Shown piece by piece: positions 47,746-58,229 of a stretch of 64,000 bases of DNA. The DNA comes from Tamarix chinensis (taxonomy: Eukaryota > Streptophyta > Magnoliopsida > Caryophyllales > Tamaricaceae): assembly GCA_030549775.1 (NCBI GenBank), contig CM060176.1, forward strand, positions 95,037,815-95,101,814, given 5' to 3'. Below the pieces are notes generated by a model that saw nothing but the letters and a program-made list of their open reading frames with translations, searched no databases and was not told where the DNA came from. Made by a program: the position numbers and the translations under genes. Each line of letters begins with the position of its first letter. Position 1 is the first letter of the stretch.

Positions 47746-47829
47746 CTCCTCACTAGCTATGCTTTTAAGGTTTGCCCAGACGTCACGTAATTAATGTGCA
47801 TTTTGCACACACAAGAGTGTATTCGAAGA

Positions 47830-48793
47830 TGTAAAAAAAATATTGAATTTAATTTTATAAAAATATAGTTTTAAAATTATTTTATAATGATAAAAATGTG
47901 TGGAATTTATTTTTATTAAAATATAATAATTTTAAAACTTTAAATTTTAAGAAATTCTGATTATTTTTTATTTATACATTAATAAAAATAAAACCTAAAT
48001 ATTTATGCATTAATGATAATGAGGTATACTTTTTTGTGCTCTCTAATTATTGATCTTAGTGATGCAATCAAAGCCTTAATAAAATTTTCCTTTACGATTG
48101 GGTTATAAATACTATTTTTCATATTTCATAAGGAAAATATTTTTTATTTTTAATTAACTTTTACTTATGGGTGCGCATGTTTCATCAATTTTCATATTTA
48201 TTCATTGTTTAACGCACTAAGTCACAACGTTATTCTACACTTTTTTTTCCTTCAAAAAAATAATCATCCATAAATATAAAAAGATGTACATATTCTATCA
48301 ACTACATGCCGATAATCTTTGATTATAGGCGAAAAATGAGTTCTTTGCATATATCGTGTTTGTTTATGAAGAAATAGTGAACCCTAATAGCAAGGACAGT
48401 CCAAACAGTATTATTAATGTATTCCCTATCATATGGACAATTAAACACCCACAAAATACTAGTACTTTGTATCCTACAATGAAATCCACTATCCACCCCT
48501 ACTAGGAGTTACGAAGAGACATAAAATAGATGATGTGTATAATTATGACGTAGGTAGGGGCTGATATTTATACTTTAATAGTTTTAGAAGAATTTTGAAA
48601 TTTCTCAAAATTTACATGTATCTTATATATACATTTTTATAAATTATAACACACACACAAACACACATATCATAATTAATATAAAGAAATATTAATATTA
48701 GTGAAATTCTCAATACAGAGAGAAAATAATAGAAATTTAGGAAATTTTATCCATACTTTACTCACTACCCTAATTATATGTAGTTCCATTGTT
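47830..48793. other. Right-arm DNA, no gene
   Basis: AT-rich, mirrored by 40,370-41,330. A ca/cac repeat (acacacacaaacacacata) at ~48,650 is present only here. Confidence 0.6.
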
Positions 48794-48798
48794 CTATA
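48794..48798. repeat. Copia target duplication, left copy (CTATA)
   Basis: CTATA, equal to 56,647-56,651. The empty site in the left arm is tatag at 40,363-40,367. Confidence 0.85.
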
Positions 48799-49046
48799 TA
48801 TAAGAATTTAAAAAAAAAAGAAGCTTTTGATCGATTTTCTATTAACAAGTATATGCCTTTAAATAGGCTTACGGAGGAAAGCAACTCTATAAAGGATATA
48901 TACAACACAATTAGTTTTCTAAAAACTAGAGATAAATACAAGTAAAAAAATAACAACTTTACAGAGTATACAGACAAGAATATTAACAAATGTTGACTAG
49001 GTAAATTGATTATTTCAATGTTAAGCACCTAGACTTATCTCCAACA
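48799..49046 (-). repeat. Copia 3' LTR
   Basis: 248 bp. Pairs with 56,401-56,646. Shared internal strings include cgattttctattaacaagta and acaagtaaaaaaataacaac. Confidence 0.9.
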
Positions 49047-49066
49047 CTACCCCGCAAGATGAACTC

Positions 49067-49440
49067 TCATTGAGAAAGACCAATCTTGGAGAACAAATCA
49101 AAGAATCGTGTCTTAGCTAGAGGCTTGGTTAGTGCATCAACTAACTGATCAGTGCCAAAACTATGTTGAACTCTAAGAGAGCCTTGTTGTACTTCCCCCC
49201 TGACAAAGTGAAAGGCCAAAGCAAGGTGCTTCATCCTTGAATGAAACACTGGATTAGCTGAATAATGTGTTTCACCTAAGTTGTCACAATAAATACTTGG
49301 CTTAAGCTCAAGTTTAACATCAAGTTCTGAAAGGAGGGACTGTAGCAACAAGATTTCTGCAGTTGTAGATGCTACAGCTCTGAATTCAGCTTCAGTTGAG
49401 GAACATGCTAAACCATGTTGCTTTTAAGAGCTCCAAGATA
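49067..49440 (-). pseudogene. Copia RNase H domain
   Basis: Minus strand from ~49,440: SSSTEAEFRAVASTTAEILL-type start, then SELDVKLELKPSIYCDNL (catalytic D in CDN), ANPVFHSRMKHLALAFHFVR and DALTKPLAKTRFF. This is the complete order of a copia RNase H C-terminus. It ends at the TGA just before the polypurine tract. A frame break separates the start (near 49,420) from the rest. Confidence 0.85.
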
Positions 49441-49959
49441 ATGGGTTACGTCCAAGATAAACAATGTAACCTGTAGTTGATACATATGTATTACGATCAC
49501 CGACCCAATCTGCATCAGAGTAAGCATGTAAACGCAAAGGAGAGTTACGATGCAATGTAATATCATAATCTGATGTGTCCTTTAACTAACGAAGTAGTCG
49601 TTTAACAGCATCCCAATGTAGGTCGGTGGATTTGTGCGTACATTGAGACAAACAATTCACCGCAAAAGCCACATCAGTGTATTGTAAACTCCCAACAAGA
49701 GCTCTATAATCTGTTGGGGACGATAATGGAGTGTCATCAGTAAGGTTAAGGGGGGATGAACAACCATTGGAGTGGAGACAAGTTTGGCTTCAGACATGTT
49801 AGCCTTCGCAAGTAAATCATCGATATACTTACGTTGACTTAAGAAGAGTCAATTTTGTGTAGCAGTACCTCCACACCTAAGAAATAGGACAATGTACCAA
49901 GATCTTTGAGAGAGAATCAAGTAGTCAGACGAGTAATGAACTCTTGGAGAGCTTTGGTA

Positions 49960-50587
49960 GAAGGTCCTGTTATAATTATATCATCGACATAGACTAAGAG
50001 ATATATGTTAGTACCATTATGACAATACATAATGAGGGATGGGCTAGCTCCAGAATTTCAAAATCCATAGGACAAAAGGAAGCCTCTAAATTCTTGATAC
50101 CAAGCTCTATAAAACCAAGGGGTTGAGACATGTAAACGTCCTCTTTCAAGGTACCTTGAAGAAATGCATTGTTGATGTCAAGTTGGCGAAGAGACCGACC
50201 ATTAGTGATAGCAGGAGAGAGCATGAGACGCACTGTTGTAGGTTTAATAACGGGGCTGAACTTCTCTAAGTAATCAATGCCAAGCCTTTGATGAAAACCT
50301 TTGGCAACAAGGCGAGCTGTAAATCGCTCAATAGCACCATCATACTTGTATTTTATTCGATACACCCATTTACAACCAAATAAATTTTGATTAGCAGCTG
50401 GAGTAACAAGCTCCCAAGTGTGATTGTGAGTGAGTGCATTGAATTCATCCATCATGGAAGCTCGCCATTGTGGATCCTTTAAGTCATAAGTGATGTTCAA
50501 TGGCTCAGTGGGAGGAGAGGATATAATAGCATGAAGAGCATATTTGGGGTTTGGTTTGACAATATTATTTTGGAGTCTAGTGAGCAT
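49960..50587 (-). pseudogene. Copia reverse transcriptase (RVT_2) domain
   Basis: Reads [48 protein letters not shown] (family KARLVAKGxxQ), [20 protein letters not shown] (family LDVxNAFLxGxLxEEVYM; first catalytic Asp present). After frame breaks comes the catalytic YVDDIIITG at 49,991-49,965. So the Asp triad residues I can see are kept, but the frame is disrupted in the fingers-palm link at about 50,000-50,080 and again downstream. Confidence 0.85.
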
Positions 50588-51137
50588 GGTCCGAGTGGGG
50601 GAGGAGGGGGAGTAGGTGGAAGAGGTGGAGACGGAGGAGTATTAAGGGCGGAAGCTATAGGAGGCTGAGGTGTAGCAGGTGACGTAGTAGCTAGCTGGAG
50701 AATAGGAATAGCTATTGTACACCACCCGTCAATTGAGGCTGTTGGAGAGGGAGTGTAATTTGTAAATAAATTAGGATAGGAAAATACATCTTCAATAAAT
50801 TTGACATGCTTAGAAGTATAGATGTGATTAGTAGGAGGATGTAGACAGTAATAAGCACTTTGTGCAGACGATTATCCAATAAAGACACAAGGTAAAGAAC
50901 GTGAGTCTAGTTTATGAGATGAGTAAGGTTGTAGCCAAGGATAACATAAGCATCCGAAATTTCTTAATTTGTGATAATTAAGAGGTGTGTCAAGTAGCTT
51001 GAGAAATAGAGATTTGTTTTCAAGAGAGGTAGTAGGTAGACGATTAATTAGATAGGTAGCAATTGCAAAGGCATGAGGCCAAAAAATAGGGAGAAGTTTT
51101 GCATGGGAAAAAAGAGTAAGGCCAGTTTCAACTATGT

Positions 51138-51145
51138 GTCGATGA
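51138..51145. repeat. hAT target duplication, left copy (GTCGATGA)
   Basis: Eight bases, equal to 54,338-54,345. Joining the two flanks restores a continuous copia integrase frame (ECCHRHIVET). Confidence 0.92.
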
Positions 51146-51589
51146 TAGGCATGTTCAATGGGTTGGATTTGCCATGATAAGCTATAATCCAGCCCATGAA
51201 CTTAAGTTATAATATAAGTGGGTTGGGTTATTATTTTAAATGGGTTATTATGGGTTGAACCCATATATATATTATTTAAACATGGGTTAGTTTGGGTTTA
51301 AGCATAATTGGCCATGAGTTGCCAGGGTAACCCATAAGCTGAGAATATCTAACAACACGAACTTAAAACTTTTGAAAGCTTTTTCCGCATCCGATTTCAA
51401 AATTCCGCTCGAATTTTTCATCGGTGAATCCGATATTTTCGGCTCTGAGGACTCTAACGCCGGGGTATTTGGAAGGAGAAGCACGTCTAAGAAACCGGTT
51501 TCTTGATTTCAAAGAAGATAGGGACGAGAAAAAAACATAAAAATATCATTTTTAAAAAATCTAGGAAACGGAAATGGTACATATATACA

Positions 51590-51776
51590 TATATATATAT
51601 ATACATCTATACACATATATGTATATGTATATACATATATTTAAGAGAAATATATATATATATTTGTATGTATACATGTATATATATCTATATACATATA
51701 TAAATATATATGTATATGTATATAAATATATTTAAGAGAAAAAAAATATATATGTATGTATACATGTGTGTGTGTG

Positions 51777-51850
<74 letters not shown>
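51590..51850. repeat. TA/TATG/CATA microsatellite
   Basis: A long alternating TA, TATACA and TATGTG run inside the hAT element, pure (TA)n from about 51,777 to 51,850. Confidence 0.95.
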
Positions 51851-51852
<2 letters not shown>

Positions 51853-52065
51853 TTTAGACTCTTGTACAAACCATTACTTAAAATACAAATGTAGGAACCT
51901 TTAATTACCATTAGATCTAGAAGATTGAAGGGTCAAGATTAAAATAAATTCAAATTAGTTATTTACTAAATCTTGGTCATTGATCAAATACTAATCTAAT
52001 GGTTATGATTGGTTCCTACAAATGTATTTTAAAAATAGTGTGTATGGGACCTTCACCCTATATAT
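51851..52065. mobile_element. Fold-back MITE nested in the hAT element
   Basis: Inverted ends: taaaatacaaatgtaggaac (from ~51,878) and, read inward from the right, taaaatacatttgtaggaac (to ~52,035), with further pairing attaccattagat / aaccattagat and an outer, weaker extension (agactcttgtac / agggtgaaggtcc). About 200 bp, non-coding. Mutator- or PIF-like assignment not possible from the ends alone. Confidence 0.65.
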
Positions 52066-52094
52066 ATATATGTATATGTATATACATATATTTA

Positions 52095-52555
52095 AGAGAA
52101 AAAAAACCTTTGACGAGTCAATTAATTGGGCAGAGTAGAGAAGGTCGGAGGCAACACTGGCGGCGGAGGAATACGGCGAGCAGTTATGTTACAGCGACGT
52201 TGCACGAAGACGGGGCAAAAAAAAACAGAAAAATATCATTTTTTAAAAATTTAGGAAATGAAGACGGTAAGAAATGTAAAAAAAATTATATATATACATA
52301 TGATATGCATATATATATAAATAAATAAATTAGATTTACTAAAATTAAGAGAAAAAAAAACTTTGACGAGTCAATTAATTACGCAGAGTAGCGAAGGTCG
52401 GAGGCAACACTGGCGGCGGAGGAATACAGCGAGCAGTTATGTTACAGCGACATTGCAAGGAGACGGGGCAAAAAAAAAGGAAAAATATCATTTTTTAAAA
52501 ATTTAGGAAATGAAGACGGTAAGAAACGTAAAAAAAAATTATATATATACATATG

Positions 52556-52621
<66 letters not shown>

Positions 52622-53400
52622 TAGATCTACTAAAATTAAGAGAGAAAAAACTTTGATGAGTCAATTAATTACGCAGAGTAGCGAAGGTCGGAGGCAACAC
52701 TAGCGGCGGAAGAATACGGCGAATAGTTATGTTATAGTGGCGTTGCACGGAGACGGAGACGAGAAGAAACACAAAGATATCATTTTTTTTAAAAAAATCT
52801 AGGAAATGAAGACGGTAAGAAACGTTAAAAAAAATATATATCAAAATAAATTAGATCTATTAAAATTAAGAGAAAAATAAACTTTGATGAGTTTATTAAT
52901 TGTGCAGAGCAGCGAATGTCAGAGGCAACACTGGCGGTGGAGGAATATGGCGAACAGTTATCTTACAGCAGCATTGTACGGATATGGAGACGAAAAAAAA
53001 ACGCAAAAATGTCGTTTTTTAAAAATTTAAGAAATGAAAATGGTAAGAAACGTAATATATATATATATTAAAATAAATTAGATCTACTAAAATTAAGAGA
53101 AAAAAAACTTTGACGAGTCTATTAATTGCGCGGAGTAGCGAAGGTCGGAGACAACACTTGCGGCGAAGGAATATGGTGAGTAGTTATGTTACAGCGGCAT
53201 TGCACGGAGACGGGGATGAAAAAAAAACGCAAAAATATCATTTTTTTAAAATATAGGAAATGAAGAAGGTAAGAAACGTAAAAAAAAATTATATATAGGG
53301 ATGAGAAAAAAAACTCAAAAATGTCTTTTTTTTTTAAAATCTAGTAAATGAAGACGGTAAGAAACGTCAAATATATATATATATATATAAATGAATTAGA
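52095..53400 (+). repeat. ~230-bp internal tandem repeat of the hAT element
   Basis: Copies start near 52,105, 52,355, 52,650, 52,875, 53,105 and (partial) 53,285. Each has gacgagtcaattaatt(g/a)(g/c)gcagag, ggtcggaggcaacactggcg, gcggaggaatacggcgagca, gttatgttacagcg(a/g)cgttgc, aaatatcatttttt and gaagacggtaagaaacg, then a (TA)n of variable length. The GC-rich half is markedly richer in GC than the element around it and could be captured host sequence amplified in place. Confidence 0.85.
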
Positions 53401-54337
53401 TCTACTAAAATTAAGTCTACTTGTATTCTATTGCTAAAAATAAATAAAAAATTAAAAAAATTCTCCTATTCTATTTATTGAGATTCCGAAATCCAAAAGT
53501 CACTCTGACCGACTAACTTAATCATTTCATGTGCATGGAATTTAAGACGAGGAGTTCATATCCTCTTGTTTCCATGTACGAATATCGTTCGAGTCATGTC
53601 GTAAATGATTTCTCAAAAATATATTTCATGAAACTATTATTATGAGTTGTTATTTCCTTTTACAAAAATATTCCCCCTAGTACATTGATAATTTGGTTCG
53701 ACTTTTTTTTGGATAATATTTGTTTTTACCGTTTAAGTGATAATAAATAAAAATACGAAAAACGTATGTTTAAGCTTATCAGTGATATTCCATTGTGTTT
53801 ATGAATTTATGTTAATTAAATTATGTATTAAAAGCATTTGAAATTCCTCTAAAAAAGATTTCAGAAAAAATTTATCTTTTTTAAAGAAATTTTTATAAAG
53901 AAGACAAATATACTAAATAAATGTGATCATCATTCTTTTATAATATGTTTGACACTTGACATAATTATTTTATTATATTGAATGCGGTGGCTGTGAATTG
54001 AAGAAAAGGAAAAAAAAAAAGAGGAAGAAAAATAATTGTAGTAATTGTGGTGGTGGTGGTGGTGGTGGAAGCGGTGTTAGTAATGGTGGTGGAAGGGATG
54101 GTAGCAATGGTGGTTGAGACGGTGATAGTAAAGGTCAAGATAGGCTTGTTTGTATATATACTAACACACGCTAACCCATGGTTAACCTGTATAACCCATG
54201 GGTTATGATGGATTGGATTAAAAATTATTAATTATTTTCTACAACCCATCGTGGGTTAGACCATGAGTTATATAAATTATATGGGTTAAAATAATATGGG
54301 TCGGGTTAAACCATGGCCACCCATTTGGACACCCCTA

Positions 54338-54345
54338 GTCGATGA
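54338..54345. repeat. hAT target duplication, right copy (GTCGATGA)
   Basis: Identical to 51,138-51,145. Confidence 0.92.
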
Positions 54346-55547
54346 CAACATTCTACATAACCTTTATGTTCAGGTGTATGGGGAGGAGAGGTAAGATGAG
54401 ATATTCCATTAGAGGAGAGATAAGGAGTTAATTTTGCATACTCATCACCATTATCAGAAAATACACTAATAATAGGTCGCTTAAAATATTTTTCTACTAA
54501 GGATTGAAAGCGTAGAAAAACATCATATGTATCTGAATTCTAGTTAAGGGGATAAAACCAGACATACTTAGTAAAGTGATCCACAAAAATTATATAGTAT
54601 TTGTAATTATCATGAGAATATAATGGTGATGTCCAAACATTAGTGAAGATGAGATCTAGAGGAGCAGTAGATGTAAGAGTTGAGGAAGAAAAAGGTAATT
54701 TGTGGCTTTTATTCATATTACAAGAATTACAATAAGAAGTTGAAAATTCAGATATAGCTAAATTGAAACTAGAATTTAAAAACTTGAGTATTGAAGATGC
54801 TAGATGCCCTAGGAAATGGTGCCACTCATGCTTAGATGATTTGAGGGACGTATAAACTTGAGGAGGACATCGATTCCACTTATAGATACCAGCTCTAGTT
54901 GGACCTTGGAGAAGAGTTGTGCCCTTCGAAAGACCCTTGACATGGAAAAGAGAGGGTAAGAACTCAATCCCAACATTATTATCTTGACATAATTTATTAA
55001 TAGAAAATATATTTCTAGAGATGGAGGGAACATGTAACACATTAGAGAAGTGAAAGGATGTAGAGGGAGTAGAGATTGAGAAAGAACCAGTGTTTTGTAA
55101 AGGAAGGGAAGAGCCATCTCCAATCACAAGTTCCTCGGTGCCATCATACGGAGCATGAAGAGAAATGTTAGCCAAGTCATTGGTGACATGGTGGGAAGCA
55201 CCACTATCCAAGAGCCATGAAGGTGAACCTGAGATATTGGCAGTAGCAAGATGTGCTTGAGGAGATCGATAACCTTTTTGGATAGCCCTTGCTTGAGTCA
55301 TTGTGGGCACAGTGATGCTAGGAAATAGAGCCTTTAATATAGAGCCATGGCCAAGTGCATGACCTTGAGTGCGACACCATTGACACTTACCGAGGTATGG
55401 CTTTTGTTGGTGAGTTGTTATCGAGGTGTTGCGCGGAGTAGGGAGCAAGACGGGAGAGGAAGTCAAGGACTGTTGAGGCTGGACCTTATAGTTGGCAGCA
55501 TGAACTGACGCCGGAAAGGTAGTAGTGGACACCATGGAATTAGCCAT
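54346..55547 (-). pseudogene. Copia gag end, protease and integrase, interrupted
   Basis: The frame from 55,547 holds a zinc-knuckle relic CQWCRTQGHALGHGS, whose last Cys is replaced. It continues with protease LLDSGASHHVT (catalytic DSG at 55,208-55,194), GAG-pre-integrase WHHFLGH with CNSC (HHCC zinc site), and then integrase LIFTNVWTSP...YIIFVDHFTKYVWFYPL. The family has D in LIHTDVWGP; here it is N, so the first catalytic Asp of the DDE triad is lost. A stop ends the frame at 54,540, with homology going on to FSDNGDEYA (second catalytic Asp) and HTPEHKGYVE. The hAT element then cuts the domain at ECCHR|HIVET. Confidence 0.88.
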
Positions 55548-55550
55548 TAA

Positions 55551-56189
55551 TTATCTGGTTACCAGTTTCTCATACAATTCTTCAAAGGAGATAGGTGAGT
55601 CCCTGGCATTAACTGCATCAATGACGGGCTTGTAAACATTGTAGTCGAGATCGAGCAATAGTTTGTCAATGATGTCTTCGTGATCCATAGGTTTTCCCAT
55701 ATAGGTAAGACAGTCATTGCATTTTTTAATGCTCTGCATGTATTCAGCAATGCTCTAGCCGCCCTTGGTGATTTTACCAAGATGATATTTGATTTGCTTT
55801 AAGTGCCCTCATGAGGAATTGGCATAGATGGAAGCAAGTATGTTCCATGCCTCTTGGGCTGTTCCAGATTGAGAGATGAGTGGGACAAGCTCCTGGGAAA
55901 GAGTACCAACAAGAGCACCAAAGACAAGACGATCTTGACGAAACCATGGAAGAGCAGCGGGGTTAGGGGAGAAGGTACAATCAACAACCACAATGGAAGC
56001 AGGAGGGGAGGGATAAGACCCATAGACAAATTTGTAAAGGTCATACCCAAGGAGGGTAGCCTTAAGCTGAGTTTTCCAAGCAATATAGTTGGTTGGAGTA
56101 ATCTTAATAGCATTGTGGAGATGAATGATAGTAAAAAGTTTTGTGGGATCATTGGAGTTGGGAATAATAGTTTGATTGTCAAGCGACAT
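55551..56189 (-). pseudogene. Copia gag (two frames)
   Basis: Start ATG at 56,189 gives SLDNQTIIPNSNDPTKLFTI, then NYIAWKTQLKATLLGYDLY (UBN2/retrotran_gag form NYxxWKxxxxxxLxGxxLxxFVxG) and AQEAWNILASIYANSS, where it stops at ~55,809. The continuation in another frame has EYMQSIKKCNDCLTYMGKPM and ISFEELYEKLVTR, ending in a stop at 55,551. So a frameshift or stop separates two halves of one capsid-like gag. It lies directly downstream of the duplicated leader. Confidence 0.85.
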
Positions 56190-56222
56190 GATGAGTAGGA
56201 AGGGAAAAAATTCAGGATCAAT

Positions 56223-56400
56223 GCTCTAATACCACATAAGAATTAAAAAAAAGAAGAAGCTTTTAATCGATTTTCTATTAACAAGTATATGCCTTTAAAT
56301 AGGCTTACAGAGGAAAGCAACTCTAGAAAGGATAGATACATCACAATTAGTTTCCTAAAAACTAGGAAGGGAAAAAATCAGGATCAATGCTCTGATACCA
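56223..56400 (-). repeat. Duplicated LTR-end / primer-binding-site segment
   Basis: Reading on the element strand, the true primer-binding site (56,400-56,389) and leader are followed by a second copy of the last ~130 bp of the LTR (56,364-56,235). A second, mutated primer-binding site follows (TGGTATTAGAGC, 56,234-56,223) and then the same leader. So a ~165-bp segment is tandemly repeated. Confidence 0.85.
56389..56400 (-). other. Copia primer-binding site (initiator Met-tRNA)
   Basis: TGGTATCAGAGC on the minus strand, complementary to the 3' part of plant initiator Met-tRNA, directly at the LTR edge. Confidence 0.9.
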
Positions 56401-56646
56401 TATAAGAATTTAAAAAAAAAATCTTTTGATCGATTTTCTATTAACAAGTATGTGCCTTTAAATAGGCTTACAGAGGAAATCAACTCTAGAAATGAAAGAT
56501 AAAACACAATTAGTTTCCTAAAACCTTGAGTGAAATACAAGTAAAAAAATAACAACTTTACAAAGTATAGATATAAGAATATTAACAAATGCTTACTAGG
56601 TAAAATTGATTATTTCAACATTAAGCACCTAGACTTATCTCCAACA
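56401..56646 (-). repeat. Copia 5' LTR
   Basis: 246 bp. TGTTGG start at 56,646. Pairs with 48,799-49,046. Confidence 0.9.
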
Positions 56647-56651
56647 CTATA
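56647..56651. repeat. Copia target duplication, right copy (CTATA)
   Basis: Equal to 48,794-48,798. Confidence 0.85.
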
Positions 56652-56654
56652 TTT

Positions 56655-56955
56655 GTTGGCATTATTATTTTCCTTCCATGTTGCAGACTTTAATAATTTT
56701 TTGTTGTAAAGATCATCGGTCTGACATATCAAGATGTGATGTCTAGCATTGGGCTCTGTCATGTCCTTATAGAAATGAAAGGATGATGTTCTAACTTCTA
56801 TGGCATTAAGGACCCCTATTTGCCAGTGGTCGGGTAACTCAACGGCAATTGTCTTGAGATGACAAGTTGTGGATTCAATGGCTCCATTTATGATCTTCAT
56901 GCATATCTGAAGAGGTGATGCTTCCAATAAGCACAATATGCCTCTTGACATCACT
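56655..56955 (-). other. Exon-like ORF, right-arm copy
   Basis: Counterpart of the left-arm ORF: KIINGAIESTTCHLKTIAVE, VLNAIEVRTSSFHFYKDMTE and ARHHILICQTDDLYNKKLLK. The frame is open past the position where the left copy stops. The copia element inserted just beyond its 3' side. Family not recognised. Confidence 0.4.
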
Positions 56956-56959
56956 AACT

Positions 56960-57468
56960 AAGGATTCCTTAAAGCTTCATCTAATTTGTCATTGAATTTT
57001 AAAATATATATCCGCACCATTATTATTTTTTATTAATGTAAATCACGTGATTAGTGTCCTACATTTTCATTAGGATTATCTATTATCTTGATAATATAAT
57101 TTTAAACTAACATCATTTGTTTTTTGGAATTTACATTTCTTAATAATATTTTTTCCTTAAATTTTAATTCATATACATATATTTATAATTTAGGAATCGC
57201 TAATATTAATAAAGTTCTTTATACTAGTTTGATGATCCCGATGCGAGTGTCAAGTATTGTCTTATAATCCTTTATTTCTCAAAAAATACACATATATATT
57301 ATTCTAATCCTTTTTTTAATTATGAATCTCTAGACTCATTTTATATAATTAACTTACGACTTCTTAGACTTTTGAAGATTTTTTTTGGGTGCAAATATGT
57401 ACTATTGAAACTTTTAATTAAATATTTAAACACATATTTAATTATATCTATCTATCTATCTATTTATC

Positions 57469-57499
<31 letters not shown>

Positions 57500-58229
57500 T
57501 TTCCATTGTTAGACACTTATAGGAACTATAATGCTATTTCATGAATTTAGTTATTAGTATATATATGGATTTAGATGTTCAATTTTATGAATTATATGTA
57601 AAATTCTTACATTGCATGAATTTCAGAAATATTATTCTCTTTGCCAAATTTATTCAATTTATGAAACATTATAATTATATAGATTTATAATTTTTTTCAT
57701 ATTTTAGTACATATATTTTTTTTTATCCATGTATGTCTCCTTTTCATAGGCTAGTGTGATTTTTGCTTTTTTATATTTGTCATTAATATAATAAGTCTAA
57801 AAATAAATGCATCAAAGAACTACTATTGAAAAGTGGTAATTAACCTACACTCTTCACAATAGATATTTGGCAAAATTAATATAAGTTATATGCACAATAC
57901 ATAATAAATAATATTAAAAATGATATTAATAAATAAACATAAAAATACCATAGAGTTATGACAAATAAATTATATTAATTTTTTATATTATGAAAATGGA
58001 AAATTCTTAAAAATAATAAGCATTATTTTAAAGAATAACTAAATAAAATAAATTTTAAGAAATTGCTAAACTCTACATGTCAAGAAAGCAAAAACATATT
58101 GTGGAGGATATGTCATTGTAGTTTTAATAAATAGATAATAAAATATTTTCTTGATCATAAAAAAATAAAATAAAGTGTAGAATTGTACTCAGTGCTAATT
58201 GTCTATTTGTGTATCTCATCTAATAGTTG
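56960..58229. other. Right-arm AT-rich DNA, no gene
   Basis: Mirrors 38,830-40,050. Holds a (TCTA)n-(TA)n microsatellite at ~57,447-57,494 that is much longer than the left-arm equivalent (~39,568-39,580). Confidence 0.6.

Larger units (their letters stand above)
51146..54337. mobile_element. Non-autonomous hAT-type element, 3,192 bp
   Basis: Eight-base target duplication plus terminal inverted repeats TAGGCATGTTCAATGGGT (left) and TAGGGGTGTCCAAATGGGT (right, read inward). Both fit the hAT form YAGGGGTGTCCAAATGGGT. Sub-terminal regions are packed with ATGGGTT/AACCCAT words in both orientations (about 51,180-51,345 and 54,170-54,320), as expected for transposase-binding sites. No transposase-like coding sequence is present. 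The body is a (TA)n run, a fold-back MITE and five-to-six copies of a ~230-bp GC-richer repeat. It needs transposase from elsewhere and is the latest large insertion in the right arm. Confidence 0.88.
48799..56646 (-). mobile_element. Ty1/copia retrotransposon, right arm only
   Basis: 7,848 bp, minus strand, flanked by CTATA. LTRs at 56,401-56,646 (5') and 48,799-49,046 (3'). The LTR begins TGTTGGAGATAAG and ends ...CTTATA, i.e. TG...TA rather than TG...CA. A primer-binding site (TGGTATCAGAGC, initiator Met-tRNA type) directly follows the 5' LTR, and a polypurine tract (TTGCGGGGTAG) directly precedes the 3' LTR. Domain order is gag, protease, integrase, RT, RNase H, all with frameshifts or stops, and a 3.2-kb hAT element breaks the integrase. 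Non-autonomous now. The LTRs are similar but carry several indels, so the element is not recent. Confidence 0.93.

Noticed and set aside
52095..53400. Transposase gene in the hAT element
   Set aside because: No frame longer than ~110 codons and no hAT dimerisation or RNase H-fold motifs. The region is tandem repeats.
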